From NCBI GenBank assembly GCA_019639235.1, contig JAHBSG010000012.1, positions 57,049-121,048 of the forward strand: 64,000 nucleotides of DNA, read 5' to 3'. This document shows, in pieces, positions 16,166-25,360 of the stretch. Made by a program: the position numbers and the translations under genes. A model generated the notes under the pieces. That model ran no database searches. It saw only the letters and a program-made list of their open reading frames with translations, and was not told where the DNA came from. Each line of letters begins with the position of its first letter. Positions within the stretch are counted from its first letter, which is position 1. Origin of the DNA: Acidobacteriota bacterium (GTDB lineage: Bacteria; Acidobacteriota; Blastocatellia; Pyrinomonadales; Pyrinomonadaceae).

Positions 16166-19100
16166 CCGAGACGTAACAATTACCCTGAAGGTCAAGGACG
16201 GAGAGGTGGTCGCGGCCACCTCTTCGCTAAACCGCATGAAAGCCGCTGCACAGGACGTAGGCCGCAATGCGGGCTTCGACCGCCAGATCGCCTCCGCAGC
16301 GAAGCGGGCGGGCGTCTCGTATGAAGAAATGGCGTCGAGGGTCCAGCGTGCTTCGGTCGGAGTTAAGCAGGCCGAATCCGCAATAAATGCGACGGCGAAG
16401 GCGGCGAGCGGACTCGCACCCGCGGCCGGCGGTGCGGCAGCAGGGATGGGAAAGCTAGGTGCTGCGGCCGGACCGATCGGCGCCGCACTTCTTGCCGTTG
16501 GCGTCGCGATCGGGGTGGTCATCGCTGCCGGATACAAGCTTGCTCAAACCGTCCTTCAGATCACCAAGACTTTTGCAGATTATGCGGCAGCAATCGGCCG
16601 CACCTCGCGGGCCACCGGACTTGCTGTTGAGACAATTGCCGCCCTGCAGCACGAGGCAGATGCAACCGGCCAATCCTTCGGCCGGATCGAGACGGCCGTC
16701 AACCGTTTTCGCGAAACGCTCGGGAAGGCCACGGCCGGAAACCGGGACGCTCGGGCAGCACTAAAAGGCCTCGGCATTGACGGAGCCAAAGCGATCACTG
16801 ACATCGACGCGGCTTTCAAGAATGCTCTCCGGTCGATCTACGAAATGCCGGATGGCATTGAGAAGGCAAGAGCGGCTCATACCCTTCTCGGTGACGAATG
16901 GTATAAACTCATTCCTCTTCTTGATCAGTTCAACGGCAATGTGGACCTCGCAGTCCAGCGAGCACGCGAGCTCGGTATTGTCATGTCCGAAGATGATGTG
17001 AAAGCCGCTCGCGAGTTCAACCGGGCATACGCCGAAGTACAAGCACAACTAAGATCTCTCGGCTATACACTCGCCCGCGAGTTTCTGCCAACGGTCCGAA
17101 GCGTAATATCTGACTTTTCAAAATGGATCAACGACAATAAATCGACGATCGATTCCTGGGCGACAGCGATCGGTGATGCGCTTCGCGGGGTTGTGAAGAC
17201 GTTTCGGGAGCTTCTTAATCTGATCAATGAAAACCCGACGCTGACCAGGGTGGTTCTGGGCATCGCTACGCTCGGCATCTCCGAAAGCGTTATTCTCGGA
17301 GCACGCACGCTTAGGGATATCGGTGCTCAAGACCGACTTCCTGTGCCGGCAACTCGCGATCAGATCGAGGGCCGAACTCCCAACCCGCAGAACCAGCAGG
17401 ATCTTGCTGTTCTCAACGCAATTCTTGAGGAACAGGCACGGATGTCGAAGGCTCTGATTCAGGGCTTGCCTCAGATTCTCAATGCGATGCGGACCGGAAC
17501 CATGATGCAGGAATCGGGCGGAAACCAGTTCGCCCGAAACGCCCGAACCTCCGCTTCCGGCCTTTTTCAAGTGATGCCGGCCAATGTTGGGCCGTGGACC
17601 AAGGAGGTCTTCGGGCGGAGCTTCTCCGTCGAGGAGTTCATGCACAGCCCGAAGGCTCAGGAGGCAGTTTTCAATCACAAGATGGGCCAGTACCTGAGAA
17701 TGGCGGCCGAACGTGCGAACGGCAATGAGGACGTCGCGATCCGCATGGCCGCGGCCGCTTGGTATGGCGGTCCCGGTGCGATGAACCGATATGATGACGC
17801 GAAGCGGTTCCGACCGAATGAGCCATCGTTCCGTGAGTACACGATGTCCGTTCTTCGGCGAACCCAGGCCGCACGGCAGGGCGGCGGATCGATAGACCCA
17901 AATGATATCGAGGCCGAGATAAAGAAATCTCTCGCTCAACGTTCGGACATTCTAACTAAAGAGGAGCGAGACCGGATCACTCAAGCTCAGATCGATTTCC
18001 TTCTTGGCTTCGGCATGATTCCGGATGATAAATCTCTCGCTCGCATCCAGTCGCTCATCGCTGAGGACGCGAAGTCCCGCGGAGTTGCCCAACCGACCGC
18101 AGAACAAGTGCGGCTTGCTTTTGAGGAGAACAAGGCATCGCGGCTCGGCCCGATAGATGTTCCCGAAGCCCAGTTAGGCACGGTGATGAACAACCGGCTG
18201 ACCGCAGACGAAGAGTGGGTCCAAAGCCTTCGCGATGGGTTGGGGATCAGCCAGCGGATCGGAGACCTCGTTTTCCGGCAACGGAACATGCAGGCCGAGC
18301 TTGGTGTCGAACTCGAGAACCAGTCGCTGCTGAGGAAGGAGATCGCTCTCGACCTGGAAAAAGAGTATCAGGTACTGCTTCGACGGAACCTGGCAGAAGA
18401 GGCGGCGAACGCTCATGCGGCCGAAAGAAATCAATTGGTCCGCGAGATCGGTGATCTTGAGATACGACTGGCAAATCTCGGCCGGAACGATAATCTTCGC
18501 ATTCAGGCCGCACACTTGAATGACATCCTGCAAATGCGGGAACGTGAGCTTGACGCCGTGATCCGGATAAACCGGGCCCAGCTCGAGCTTTCGCAGTCGA
18601 TGCGGGTCTCGGGAAACCAGATACGAGCTCAGGTCCTGGAGCATCTGGCTTCTCAGCGGACGTTGAATGAGGCTATCGCAGACGGCATCACGCGGACCTA
18701 TGACGAGATCGGCAGCAGGCTCGATGAACAGATCGAAAAGATGTTCGAGTGGGCTGGAGCTCTTCGCGGATTGATCACCGAACCGCTAAAAGCATTCGCC
18801 CGCAACTCTCTGACCCGGGTGACCCGAGGTCTGCTCGACGCACTCATTCCGGGACTCGGGACCGAGATCACGAAGACGCAGAATCCTATCGCTCGTCCGA
18901 TCGTCGATGAGATCGGGGAGACGAACAAGCGGCTTGATCGGATGATCATGCTGATGGGCGGTGCTGGTGGAGGCTCGGCGGGACTCGGCGGTTTTCTCTC
19001 GCGCATCTTCAGCGGGATCGGCGGCGGCGGTGGTGGAACCGGTCTCGGTTCCGCGATGGGCGGCTCCGCGATCGGCGGGCTGTTGGGACTCGGCGGCGGT

Positions 19101-20156
19101 GCCGCCGGCCGACACGAAGCCGCACACGCCGGAGCAAGAGGGTCCGGCAGCATTCTCGGCAATCTAAGGCAGCTTTTCTCTACGGGGCAAGGCGGCATAT
19201 TTGCTCCGCGTGAGAATGCCCTTTCAGGCAGAACCAGCCGGCTCGGCGGGATCATGGGCGGGATCGGCGATATCGCTACCGTAGCCGGCGGCATCATCGG
19301 CGGGCGTTTTGGCGGTATCCTTTCTGCGGCCGGTACCGGAGCTTCGATCGGCGCAATGTTCGGTCCATGGGGAGCCGCGATCGGGGCCGGAATCGGGGCG
19401 TTGTTCGGCCTTTTCGGAGGGGACCCGAAGAGGAAAGCGGACAAGCGTGAGAATATTCCGGCCTTGAACAGCGGTTTTGCGGATGCGATCGCTCAGCTTC
19501 GCGAGATCCTGACAGGCGTTCGTCGGCTAACGCTCGACCCAGACGAAGCGGTCAGCCGAGCCAATGAGGTGCGGGCACAGATCGCATCGGGCTTCGGCAT
19601 CCAGTTCCAGTCGAAGAAGTACCGGCGGCAGGCACAGACGATGATCGCGGCAAAGCTCCGCGAGGCCGACGACATCATCTCGCAGATCCGCGGAGCTTCG
19701 GACATCGCCCGAGGTGCGGCCGACCGCCGGCAGAGGATCTTGCCCGAGTTTGCGGGCGGCTTCTATTTCCCGGACTATTTCCGGCCGAACGGACTGATAC
19801 CAGGCGTCTTCGACGGACGTGACGATCTGCTCGCAGCGATCTCTCGTGGAGAGATGGTCATCAATGACGACCAACAAAATGACATTCGCAGAGCAGCGGG
19901 TTTTGATGTATTCGCAGAAGCCGGCATCCCGAACTATCCGAAAGCTTCGAGTTCGCCAAAGCTGGCTCGCGGCGGCATCGTCGGCACCGGACTCGCACTC
20001 GGGCCGCAGCCGAACGTCATAGTCGAGCCGCGTTTCTCGCTCTATGTTGAAGGGGTCAACTTTGACGAGCGGGCCCGTGCCTGGATCGAATCCGATGGCG
20101 GCCGGCGACATGTTGTGAAGTTGGTAAAAAAGGCGAGAAAGGAGCGTGACATCTAA
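16158..20156 (+). CDS. Tape measure protein with lytic transglycosylase domain
   Basis: A 1332-residue protein whose length sets tail length. The N-terminus is Ala-rich and helical, with a hydrophobic segment near residues 95-125 (GAALLAVGVAIGVVIAAGY). Around residues 449-575 is a soluble lytic transglycosylase fold: MMQESGGN with the catalytic Glu at 452, SGLFQVMP, then AWYGGPG and a C-terminal Arg-rich helix. It would cut peptidoglycan during DNA entry. A Gly-rich segment (residues 930-1110) separates it from a final basic tail. The start overlaps the frameshift extension; the end overlaps the next gene (TAATG). Confidence 0.9.
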   Translation: MANRDVTITLKVKDGEVVAATSSLNRMKAAAQDVGRNAGFDRQIASAAKRAGVSYEEMASRVQRASVGVKQAESAINATAKAASGLAPAAGGAAAGMGKLGAAAGPIGAALLAVGVAIGVVIAAGYKLAQTVLQITKTFADYAAAIGRTSRATGLAVETIAALQHEADATGQSFGRIETAVNRFRETLGKATAGNRDARAALKGLGIDGAKAITDIDAAFKNALRSIYEMPDGIEKARAAHTLLGDEWYKLIPLLDQFNGNVDLAVQRARELGIVMSEDDVKAAREFNRAYAEVQAQLRSLGYTLAREFLPTVRSVISDFSKWINDNKSTIDSWATAIGDALRGVVKTFRELLNLINENPTLTRVVLGIATLGISESVILGARTLRDIGAQDRLPVPATRDQIEGRTPNPQNQQDLAVLNAILEEQARMSKALIQGLPQILNAMRTGTMMQESGGNQFARNARTSASGLFQVMPANVGPWTKEVFGRSFSVEEFMHSPKAQEAVFNHKMGQYLRMAAERANGNEDVAIRMAAAAWYGGPGAMNRYDDAKRFRPNEPSFREYTMSVLRRTQAARQGGGSIDPNDIEAEIKKSLAQRSDILTKEERDRITQAQIDFLLGFGMIPDDKSLARIQSLIAEDAKSRGVAQPTAEQVRLAFEENKASRLGPIDVPEAQLGTVMNNRLTADEEWVQSLRDGLGISQRIGDLVFRQRNMQAELGVELENQSLLRKEIALDLEKEYQVLLRRNLAEEAANAHAAERNQLVREIGDLEIRLANLGRNDNLRIQAAHLNDILQMRERELDAVIRINRAQLELSQSMRVSGNQIRAQVLEHLASQRTLNEAIADGITRTYDEIGSRLDEQIEKMFEWAGALRGLITEPLKAFARNSLTRVTRGLLDALIPGLGTEITKTQNPIARPIVDEIGETNKRLDRMIMLMGGAGGGSAGLGGFLSRIFSGIGGGGGGTGLGSAMGGSAIGGLLGLGGGAAGRHEAAHAGARGSGSILGNLRQLFSTGQGGIFAPRENALSGRTSRLGGIMGGIGDIATVAGGIIGGRFGGILSAAGTGASIGAMFGPWGAAIGAGIGALFGLFGGDPKRKADKRENIPALNSGFADAIAQLREILTGVRRLTLDPDEAVSRANEVRAQIASGFGIQFQSKKYRRQAQTMIAAKLREADDIISQIRGASDIARGAADRRQRILPEFAGGFYFPDYFRPNGLIPGVFDGRDDLLAAISRGEMVINDDQQNDIRRAAGFDVFAEAGIPNYPKASSSPKLARGGIVGTGLALGPQPNVIVEPRFSLYVEGVNFDERARAWIESDGGRRHVVKLVKKARKERDI

Positions 20157-21289
20157 TGGGACGATCGCTTTCAACAACGATGCAGAATATCTTCGCGGGA
20201 TCGGACCGCAAGATCGACTGGACGTTAGACCTGACCTTTCCAGACGCGACATCGTTCAAGTACGCAACAGCTCCGCTAAGCCTGGCCAAGGGCGAATACA
20301 CAAACGACCTTGAGGCCATCGGCGAGATCCGTCAGACGCTCGAGTCACCGATCGACCGCCTCAGCGTTGCAGTGCAGAATAAGGACCGCGTGCTCGGTGA
20401 GCATCTCGCGTTGCACTGGCAAAAATGGCGGCGAGCCGAGGCGACGATCGGGCGCTATTACGTCGGTGGGCCGACGATGAACCTAAGCGAATGGAAGCCT
20501 ATGTTCGTCGGAGCAGTTCAACAACCCGAGGCGGACGACTTTAGGGTCACGTTCACGGTGATCAGCGATGTCGTAGCACCGGGACAGATAGTATGCAACC
20601 GACCCCTCGCAGCCGCATGCTGGTTCATTTTCAAGGACCCGAAGACGTGCGGATACGTTGGCATCGAAACTCAATGTAATCATCGGTTGAAATCAAAGCT
20701 CGGCTGTGACGGCCGTTCCAACGGACATCGATACGGCGGTATGGAACATCGCTACAACCCAAGTGTGAATGCTCCGGGAACCGGAGGCAATAGCGGAGAG
20801 CCGGGTGTTCCGGGCGGTCCGACGGTTCCCTGTCCCGAGCTGGATCAATACGTCCGTGTACTGGGCGAGAATGGAAGACCGAGGCCGAAAATGGTCGGAT
20901 TCCTTACCGAGACAGATCTTATGTGGAATCCGGTATCTCTCGAGTTTGAGGAGATCGAACGCGTAGAGGTCGTCAGGGGGCAGCCGATCTTTGAGATCGA
21001 ATGCCAGAACGGAGCTCGTGGATTCTCATCTTTCAGCCACCCGGTGCTTAGGCACGCGGATCACCAGACCGGCGATCCTGTTTCGACATTCCGGCCTGGC
21101 GATTCCGTTCTTACGGAGATCTCACGCGGACTTCACGATACGCGGGCCACGGTCGCTAGGGAGACAGGGCGGACCGGAGATGTACTCTTCATCGTAATGA
21201 AAGGTGGAAAGATATACAGCTACGGTGACGACCAGGAAAAGATGATCGTTTGCCACAACTCGAAACCGGAGCCGCCAGGGGAATTCTGA
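20156..21289 (+). CDS. Distal tail/tail-tip protein with Cys cluster and Hint domain
   Basis: 377 residues in two parts. Residues 1-200 match the gpL-like tail-tip protein: after GQIVCNRP come Cys 147, 155, 165, 174 and 184, as in the Fe-S site of lambda gpL. Residues 226-369 look like a Hint (intein-like) domain: an initial Cys (CPELDQYVRV), a block B-like GFSSFSHPVLRH with His 295, a GDD.EKM turn, and the ending VCHN followed by Ser 369. If active it would splice or cleave itself, leaving a short tail of nine residues (SKPEPPGEF). Hint activity is inference. Confidence 0.68.
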   Translation: MGRSLSTTMQNIFAGSDRKIDWTLDLTFPDATSFKYATAPLSLAKGEYTNDLEAIGEIRQTLESPIDRLSVAVQNKDRVLGEHLALHWQKWRRAEATIGRYYVGGPTMNLSEWKPMFVGAVQQPEADDFRVTFTVISDVVAPGQIVCNRPLAAACWFIFKDPKTCGYVGIETQCNHRLKSKLGCDGRSNGHRYGGMEHRYNPSVNAPGTGGNSGEPGVPGGPTVPCPELDQYVRVLGENGRPRPKMVGFLTETDLMWNPVSLEFEEIERVEVVRGQPIFEIECQNGARGFSSFSHPVLRHADHQTGDPVSTFRPGDSVLTEISRGLHDTRATVARETGRTGDVLFIVMKGGKIYSYGDDQEKMIVCHNSKPEPPGEF

Positions 21290-21290
21290 T

Positions 21291-23183
21291 ATGTCATTTG
21301 TCGATCATTTACAAGGAAAGAGCGGAGAGGCTTTGATTCTCGAGGTTGCGTTTGGCAAGCACCCGGTTCAGGGCGATCTCGCGAAATCAGTCGTCACCGG
21401 AGCCGATCCGAACCATGTTGTTACGATACAACAAATCCTTGGTGAGGCGTTCGGCAAGGGCTGGAAAGGACCGGTGGGAGTCTGGTATGCCGGTTTTAAT
21501 CGGCCGGCCGCGAAGTACCGTTTCTATCCTGGTAAGTTTGTCGCGGACCCAGACTTTAAGACCTTCACCGCGAACTCGGCAACCGACGTGATCACCTGCA
21601 CAGCTCACGGGTACTCGAACGGCGATATGATCATTCATCTTGGCGGTGATCTGCCGGCTCCAATTGTTGCTGGACAGATCTACTATGTTCGGGACGTGAC
21701 CACAGATACCTACAAGATCGCCGAGACCTCTGGCGGAGCAGCGATCAATTTGACCACGAACGGCAGCGGCACCCTGACGGTCTTTCGTAATGACCCAGAA
21801 CAGGGGATCGACCCGATATTCCTACAGGACCACAACCACTCAAACACCGCGTGGATAAGGGTCGAATGCCCGAGTGGTTCAGAGGTCGGAATTCCGGATG
21901 CGAACACAAAAGACAATCCACCTGTAGATCATGTGGGCATCTACGAGTGCCAGCTCGGCGACATCTATGATGAAATCGGTGAAATCGCGGCCACGGATCA
22001 GTACCTGACGAATCCTGCAGACGTGCTCGCATTTGGCTGTATGGAGATACGGAAGTACCCATCAAGCCGCGTCGACTGGGAAAGCCTCGACACACTTCGC
22101 ATTAAGTGCGATCAATTGATAACGCCGGACTACACGACATTGCCACAAGGCGTCGGGCTAACCGGTCGATATTATGAGGGCACTGCATTCAATACCCTTA
22201 AATCGACACGCGTCGACCCGGTTCTTCAATTCGACCTCTCGACTGGTGCTCCGGAGATCGAGCTATCCCCGACGAACTTCAGCGTACGTTGGGAAGGAAA
22301 GATCCGCTTCAAATTCACCGAACTCTATACATTTCATTTGACCCACAATGACGGCGGGCGTCTCTATATCGACAATATGACCACGCCGATCATCGACCAA
22401 TGGGGAACAACCGGATCGCACTCAGGGACCTTTTCCCCGAACGCCGATCAGTTCTATGACATTAAGGTCGAGTGGAATAATGCGGCGTCCGACTCGCAGC
22501 TCTGGCTGGAATGGGTCAGCACCCGGCAGCCTAGGCAGATCGTGCCTCAGGACAGGCTTTACCCAAAGAACGATCAAAGGAAGCGATTCGAGTCGCATAT
22601 TGCGTTCATCGAGCGAACCAGTTTCGAGGAATTTTTGAAAGCGATCCTATTCACCTGCAACGGAGCCATGCAAGATGCCGACGGCAAGTTGAAGTTTTTC
22701 TGTCTCGAAGACGCGACTTCGAGTTTCACGTTCGACGAATCGAACATTGTCAAGAACTCGATGCAGTATTATGCGCGGTTCTCGCAGCAGGACGTTCTAA
22801 GTTTGGCAAATCGCTTCATCGCGAGCGGCAGGGACCTCGACAACCGCTATTTGGAACCTTTCAATCCGCCATTGGAATATGACCTGACCGAACTCCAGAC
22901 CGAAGCCGGCAGGATCAATGAACAAACGGTTCCGGTTGGTAATATGAACCGGCTTCAGGCTCTTTCGAATCTGGCTCATTACGCAAAGCTGCAAACGGCA
23001 CCTATGGTGCTCGAACTTGAGGGAATGCCCCAAACTTTTCCAGTGCTTCCTGGCGACGTCGTCACTGTCACTCACGAGATGTTTGACTGGGCCGGTAAAG
23101 AGTTCCTTGTGCTCGAGGCTACGGACAACTCGATCGATGCTGGTGCGGACAATCGAAAGTTTAAGATGTTGGAATGGGAATAA
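21291..23183 (+). CDS. Tail-tip hub protein with PA14 insert
   Basis: 630 residues. A hub-like N-terminus (SFVDHLQGKSGEALILEV) is followed by a beta domain near residues 90-165 of the type common in phages (FTANSATDVITCTAHGYSNGD). A PA14 domain lies at about 286-425 (LTGRYYEGTAF, then YTFHLTHNDGGRLYIDN and QLWLEWVSTRQP), which binds sugars. The last part (ALSNLAHYAKLQTAPMVLELEGMPQTF and PGDVVTVTHEMFDW) resembles a baseplate-hub or gpJ-like end. It probably combines a structural tip with glycan adhesion. Confidence 0.65.
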   Translation: MSFVDHLQGKSGEALILEVAFGKHPVQGDLAKSVVTGADPNHVVTIQQILGEAFGKGWKGPVGVWYAGFNRPAAKYRFYPGKFVADPDFKTFTANSATDVITCTAHGYSNGDMIIHLGGDLPAPIVAGQIYYVRDVTTDTYKIAETSGGAAINLTTNGSGTLTVFRNDPEQGIDPIFLQDHNHSNTAWIRVECPSGSEVGIPDANTKDNPPVDHVGIYECQLGDIYDEIGEIAATDQYLTNPADVLAFGCMEIRKYPSSRVDWESLDTLRIKCDQLITPDYTTLPQGVGLTGRYYEGTAFNTLKSTRVDPVLQFDLSTGAPEIELSPTNFSVRWEGKIRFKFTELYTFHLTHNDGGRLYIDNMTTPIIDQWGTTGSHSGTFSPNADQFYDIKVEWNNAASDSQLWLEWVSTRQPRQIVPQDRLYPKNDQRKRFESHIAFIERTSFEEFLKAILFTCNGAMQDADGKLKFFCLEDATSSFTFDESNIVKNSMQYYARFSQQDVLSLANRFIASGRDLDNRYLEPFNPPLEYDLTELQTEAGRINEQTVPVGNMNRLQALSNLAHYAKLQTAPMVLELEGMPQTFPVLPGDVVTVTHEMFDWAGKEFLVLEATDNSIDAGADNRKFKMLEWE

Positions 23184-24169
23184 AAGACTGGACAAAAAGC
23201 GAACGCGTGCCTCGGAACGGCCTGGCCGCCTGGTATCAGTACGAGCCGGGCGTTTCAGCTAATAATCTGATCAATGATTATTCGGGGAACGGCCGTCATG
23301 TTTCATGCGGGGCCGGGAATGCCCCCGTGCTCACGGCAAACCTTCTAGCAGGCCAGCCAGGCTGGTACTTTAACGGCACCCGAGACCCGCTGCAGTGGTC
23401 TGGCTCCCTGAATATTCGCTATGCCGTAGTCGTAGGCTCATTTGAGGATGCTACTTTCTCTCAGTACCAGGGCGTGGTGACCGGCTTAACGAATGGCGAT
23501 GTCCTGCTATCGAACAATTCAGGCACGCTCATATATGATCAGGGATCGCCGGCGTTCGAATATCGCAAAAACGACGTTTTGTATGCCGACAACGCACGCC
23601 AGGCACCGGTCAGCGGTTCAAACTCGATAATGGAGATGATTATGCCCGGCGGCATCCCGATGGACGGAGTGCAGCTCGGCAAGGACCGCAACTTTACCGG
23701 CCGTTTGCTGAAGGGCTGGATCTTTGAGGTGCTGCTCTATACGATCGACCCGACCGAGTTGATGCGGCGGTTCCTCTTTGAGTATCTCGCGATGAGGTAC
23801 TGGCTGTGGCCGCGAGTCGCAGACGGGAAGGCCGTGTTTCCATTTGTTTCTAACAAGCAGATCAACCGCGAGTACGGCCGCGAGACCTATCTTAGCGAAC
23901 CGTATGAGGGCGATCCGAAGGGGCTTATCCGCGGCGATTTCAAATCGGCATACGAGCTGCCATTCAATCTACGCGAATCGCACGAACTGCTCGCAGCCGA
24001 GGAGTTCTTCCGGAGCCACCAGCCGCTGAGTAAGTTCGTCCTCCGGGACTTTCGGCATCAGCCTCACCGGGATACCATTGTCCGGTTCGCTTCGCCCACA
24101 ATGTCAGAGGAAGGGAGCAACACGACCTATCGGTTCAACTATTCGTTTGATGTGATCCAGACCGATTGA
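23174..24169 (+). CDS. Lectin-like receptor-binding protein
   Basis: 331 residues, last gene of the phage block. Residues about 15-200 resemble a LamG/concanavalin-like jelly roll (LAAWYQYEPGVSANNLINDYSGNGRHV, a common phage adhesin opening, and VVGSFEDATFSQYQGVVTG). The C-terminal third is a second beta domain (YRFNYSFDVIQTD). It overlaps the hub gene by 10 bases. Such end-of-operon proteins usually decide host range. The family call is from pattern. Confidence 0.62.
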   Translation: MGIKDWTKSERVPRNGLAAWYQYEPGVSANNLINDYSGNGRHVSCGAGNAPVLTANLLAGQPGWYFNGTRDPLQWSGSLNIRYAVVVGSFEDATFSQYQGVVTGLTNGDVLLSNNSGTLIYDQGSPAFEYRKNDVLYADNARQAPVSGSNSIMEMIMPGGIPMDGVQLGKDRNFTGRLLKGWIFEVLLYTIDPTELMRRFLFEYLAMRYWLWPRVADGKAVFPFVSNKQINREYGRETYLSEPYEGDPKGLIRGDFKSAYELPFNLRESHELLAAEEFFRSHQPLSKFVLRDFRHQPHRDTIVRFASPTMSEEGSNTTYRFNYSFDVIQTD

Positions 24170-24171
24170 TG

Positions 24172-24227
24172 TGGGAATTTAAAGAAATGGCCATCGGATT
24201 CTTGATACAATCAAGTTTAAATTCCCA
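24172..24227 (+). terminator. Long hairpin after the phage late operon
   Basis: A perfect 12-bp inverted repeat (TGGGAATTTAAA at 24172-24183, its complement at 24216-24227) with an inner CTTGA/TCAAG pair. It begins two bases after the last phage stop. There is no T-run, so it may be a processing or attachment element rather than an intrinsic terminator. Confidence 0.45.
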
Positions 24228-24229
24228 GC

Positions 24230-24314
24230 ATTATCTCATTTGAATCCGGCGAATTATCTCATTTGCCCGCAACGCGTTTCACTTGTTTCACTTGTTTCAG
24301 TTGTTTCATGAAAC
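24230..24314. repeat. Short direct repeats at phage/host boundary
   Basis: A 13-bp sequence ATTATCTCATTTG occurs at 24230-24242 and 24253-24265. It is followed by four 9-bp units related to GTTTCACTT (starting at 24276, 24285, 24294 and 24303), the last being part of the palindrome GTTTCATGAAAC. The setting, between phage and chromosomal genes, makes attachment or integrase-binding sites possible, but the matching left end is not in view. Confidence 0.5.
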
Positions 24315-24358
24315 GTGCGTCCTTCGAAAAAATGAAACACGCGCAGTAGAGAAAAGAT

Positions 24359-25354
24359 ATGAAGAAAAGAGATCTTGCATTGGCGGTTGGTGGCGGGCTT
24401 GCCGCGGCGGTGGCGGTAAAGATGTTGACGCGTGAGCGGAGTGCGAGCTGGGAGCGTGCCCGCGAGGTGCTGCCGCATAGCGAACGCTCGCGGTTCATCA
24501 CGATCGACGGCATCCGCATTCACATACAGGAATTTGGTGACCCGAGCGGCCCGCCGGTCGTTCTGATCCACGGCTACACGGCCTCGGTCTATGTTTGGAA
24601 GTCGGCGGCGCCGCTGCTCGCGGCCGAGGGCTTTCGCGTCATCGCGCTCGACCTCGTCGGCTTTGGCTATTCGGAAAAACCTCGCTGGTTCGATTACACC
24701 ATCCCCTCGCAGGCACGCATCGTCTCGCGACTGATGGACCGGCTCGGCATCGGGAGCGCGACGGTCGTCGGGAGTTCCTATGGCGGCGCGGTCGCAGCAA
24801 CGCTCGCGCTCGATTATCCCGGCCGCGTCGAAAAGCTCGCCCTGGTCGATGCCGTTATCAATGACGACGCCAAGCGGCACCCGGTACTGCGGCTTGCTTC
24901 GGTGCCCGGCGTTGGCGAGGTGATAACGCCGTTCCTCGTCGATTCAAAGGCGTTCCTCCGGCTGCGGATGCACAACACGCTCGCACCGGCGAACCACCAC
25001 ATGATCACCGATGAGCGAATTAGCAACGTCCAGCGGCCGCTCAAGGCGGCGGACGCACACCACTCGGTGCTTGCCACCTCGCGCAATTGGCACGCCCGGC
25101 GGATCGAGAACGACGCCTACCTCATCGCTCAGCCGACGCTGCTCATCTGGGGCGAGGAGGATCGCGTCATCCCGCTCGCAAACGGCATCAAGCTCTATGA
25201 TTCGATCGTCCGCTCGCGGCTCGTCGTGCTAAAAAATTGCGGCCACGTCCCTCAGGAAGAAAAGACCGATGCATTCGTCCGCCTCGTCGCCGACTTCTGC
25301 CACGACCGCAAAGGCCGCGTTGCAGAGCCGGAAGGCGGCCGGCTGCATTCTTGA
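24359..25354 (+). CDS. Alpha/beta hydrolase
   Basis: 331 residues, the first chromosomal gene after the phage. An N-terminal stretch (DLALAVGGGLAAAVAVKML) could be an uncleaved signal anchor. It has the HG oxyanion motif VLIHGYTAS, a nucleophile elbow GSSYGG with Ser 140, the acid in LIWGEEDRVIP and the His in NCGHVPQEE. The substrate cannot be told; the family includes esterases, haloalkane dehalogenases and lipases. Confidence 0.88.
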   Translation: MKKRDLALAVGGGLAAAVAVKMLTRERSASWERAREVLPHSERSRFITIDGIRIHIQEFGDPSGPPVVLIHGYTASVYVWKSAAPLLAAEGFRVIALDLVGFGYSEKPRWFDYTIPSQARIVSRLMDRLGIGSATVVGSSYGGAVAATLALDYPGRVEKLALVDAVINDDAKRHPVLRLASVPGVGEVITPFLVDSKAFLRLRMHNTLAPANHHMITDERISNVQRPLKAADAHHSVLATSRNWHARRIENDAYLIAQPTLLIWGEEDRVIPLANGIKLYDSIVRSRLVVLKNCGHVPQEEKTDAFVRLVADFCHDRKGRVAEPEGGRLHS

Positions 25355-25360
25355 TGTGTG

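Noticed and set aside
24276..24311. 9-bp tandem units as a CRISPR array
   Set aside because: Units are too short and have no spacers.
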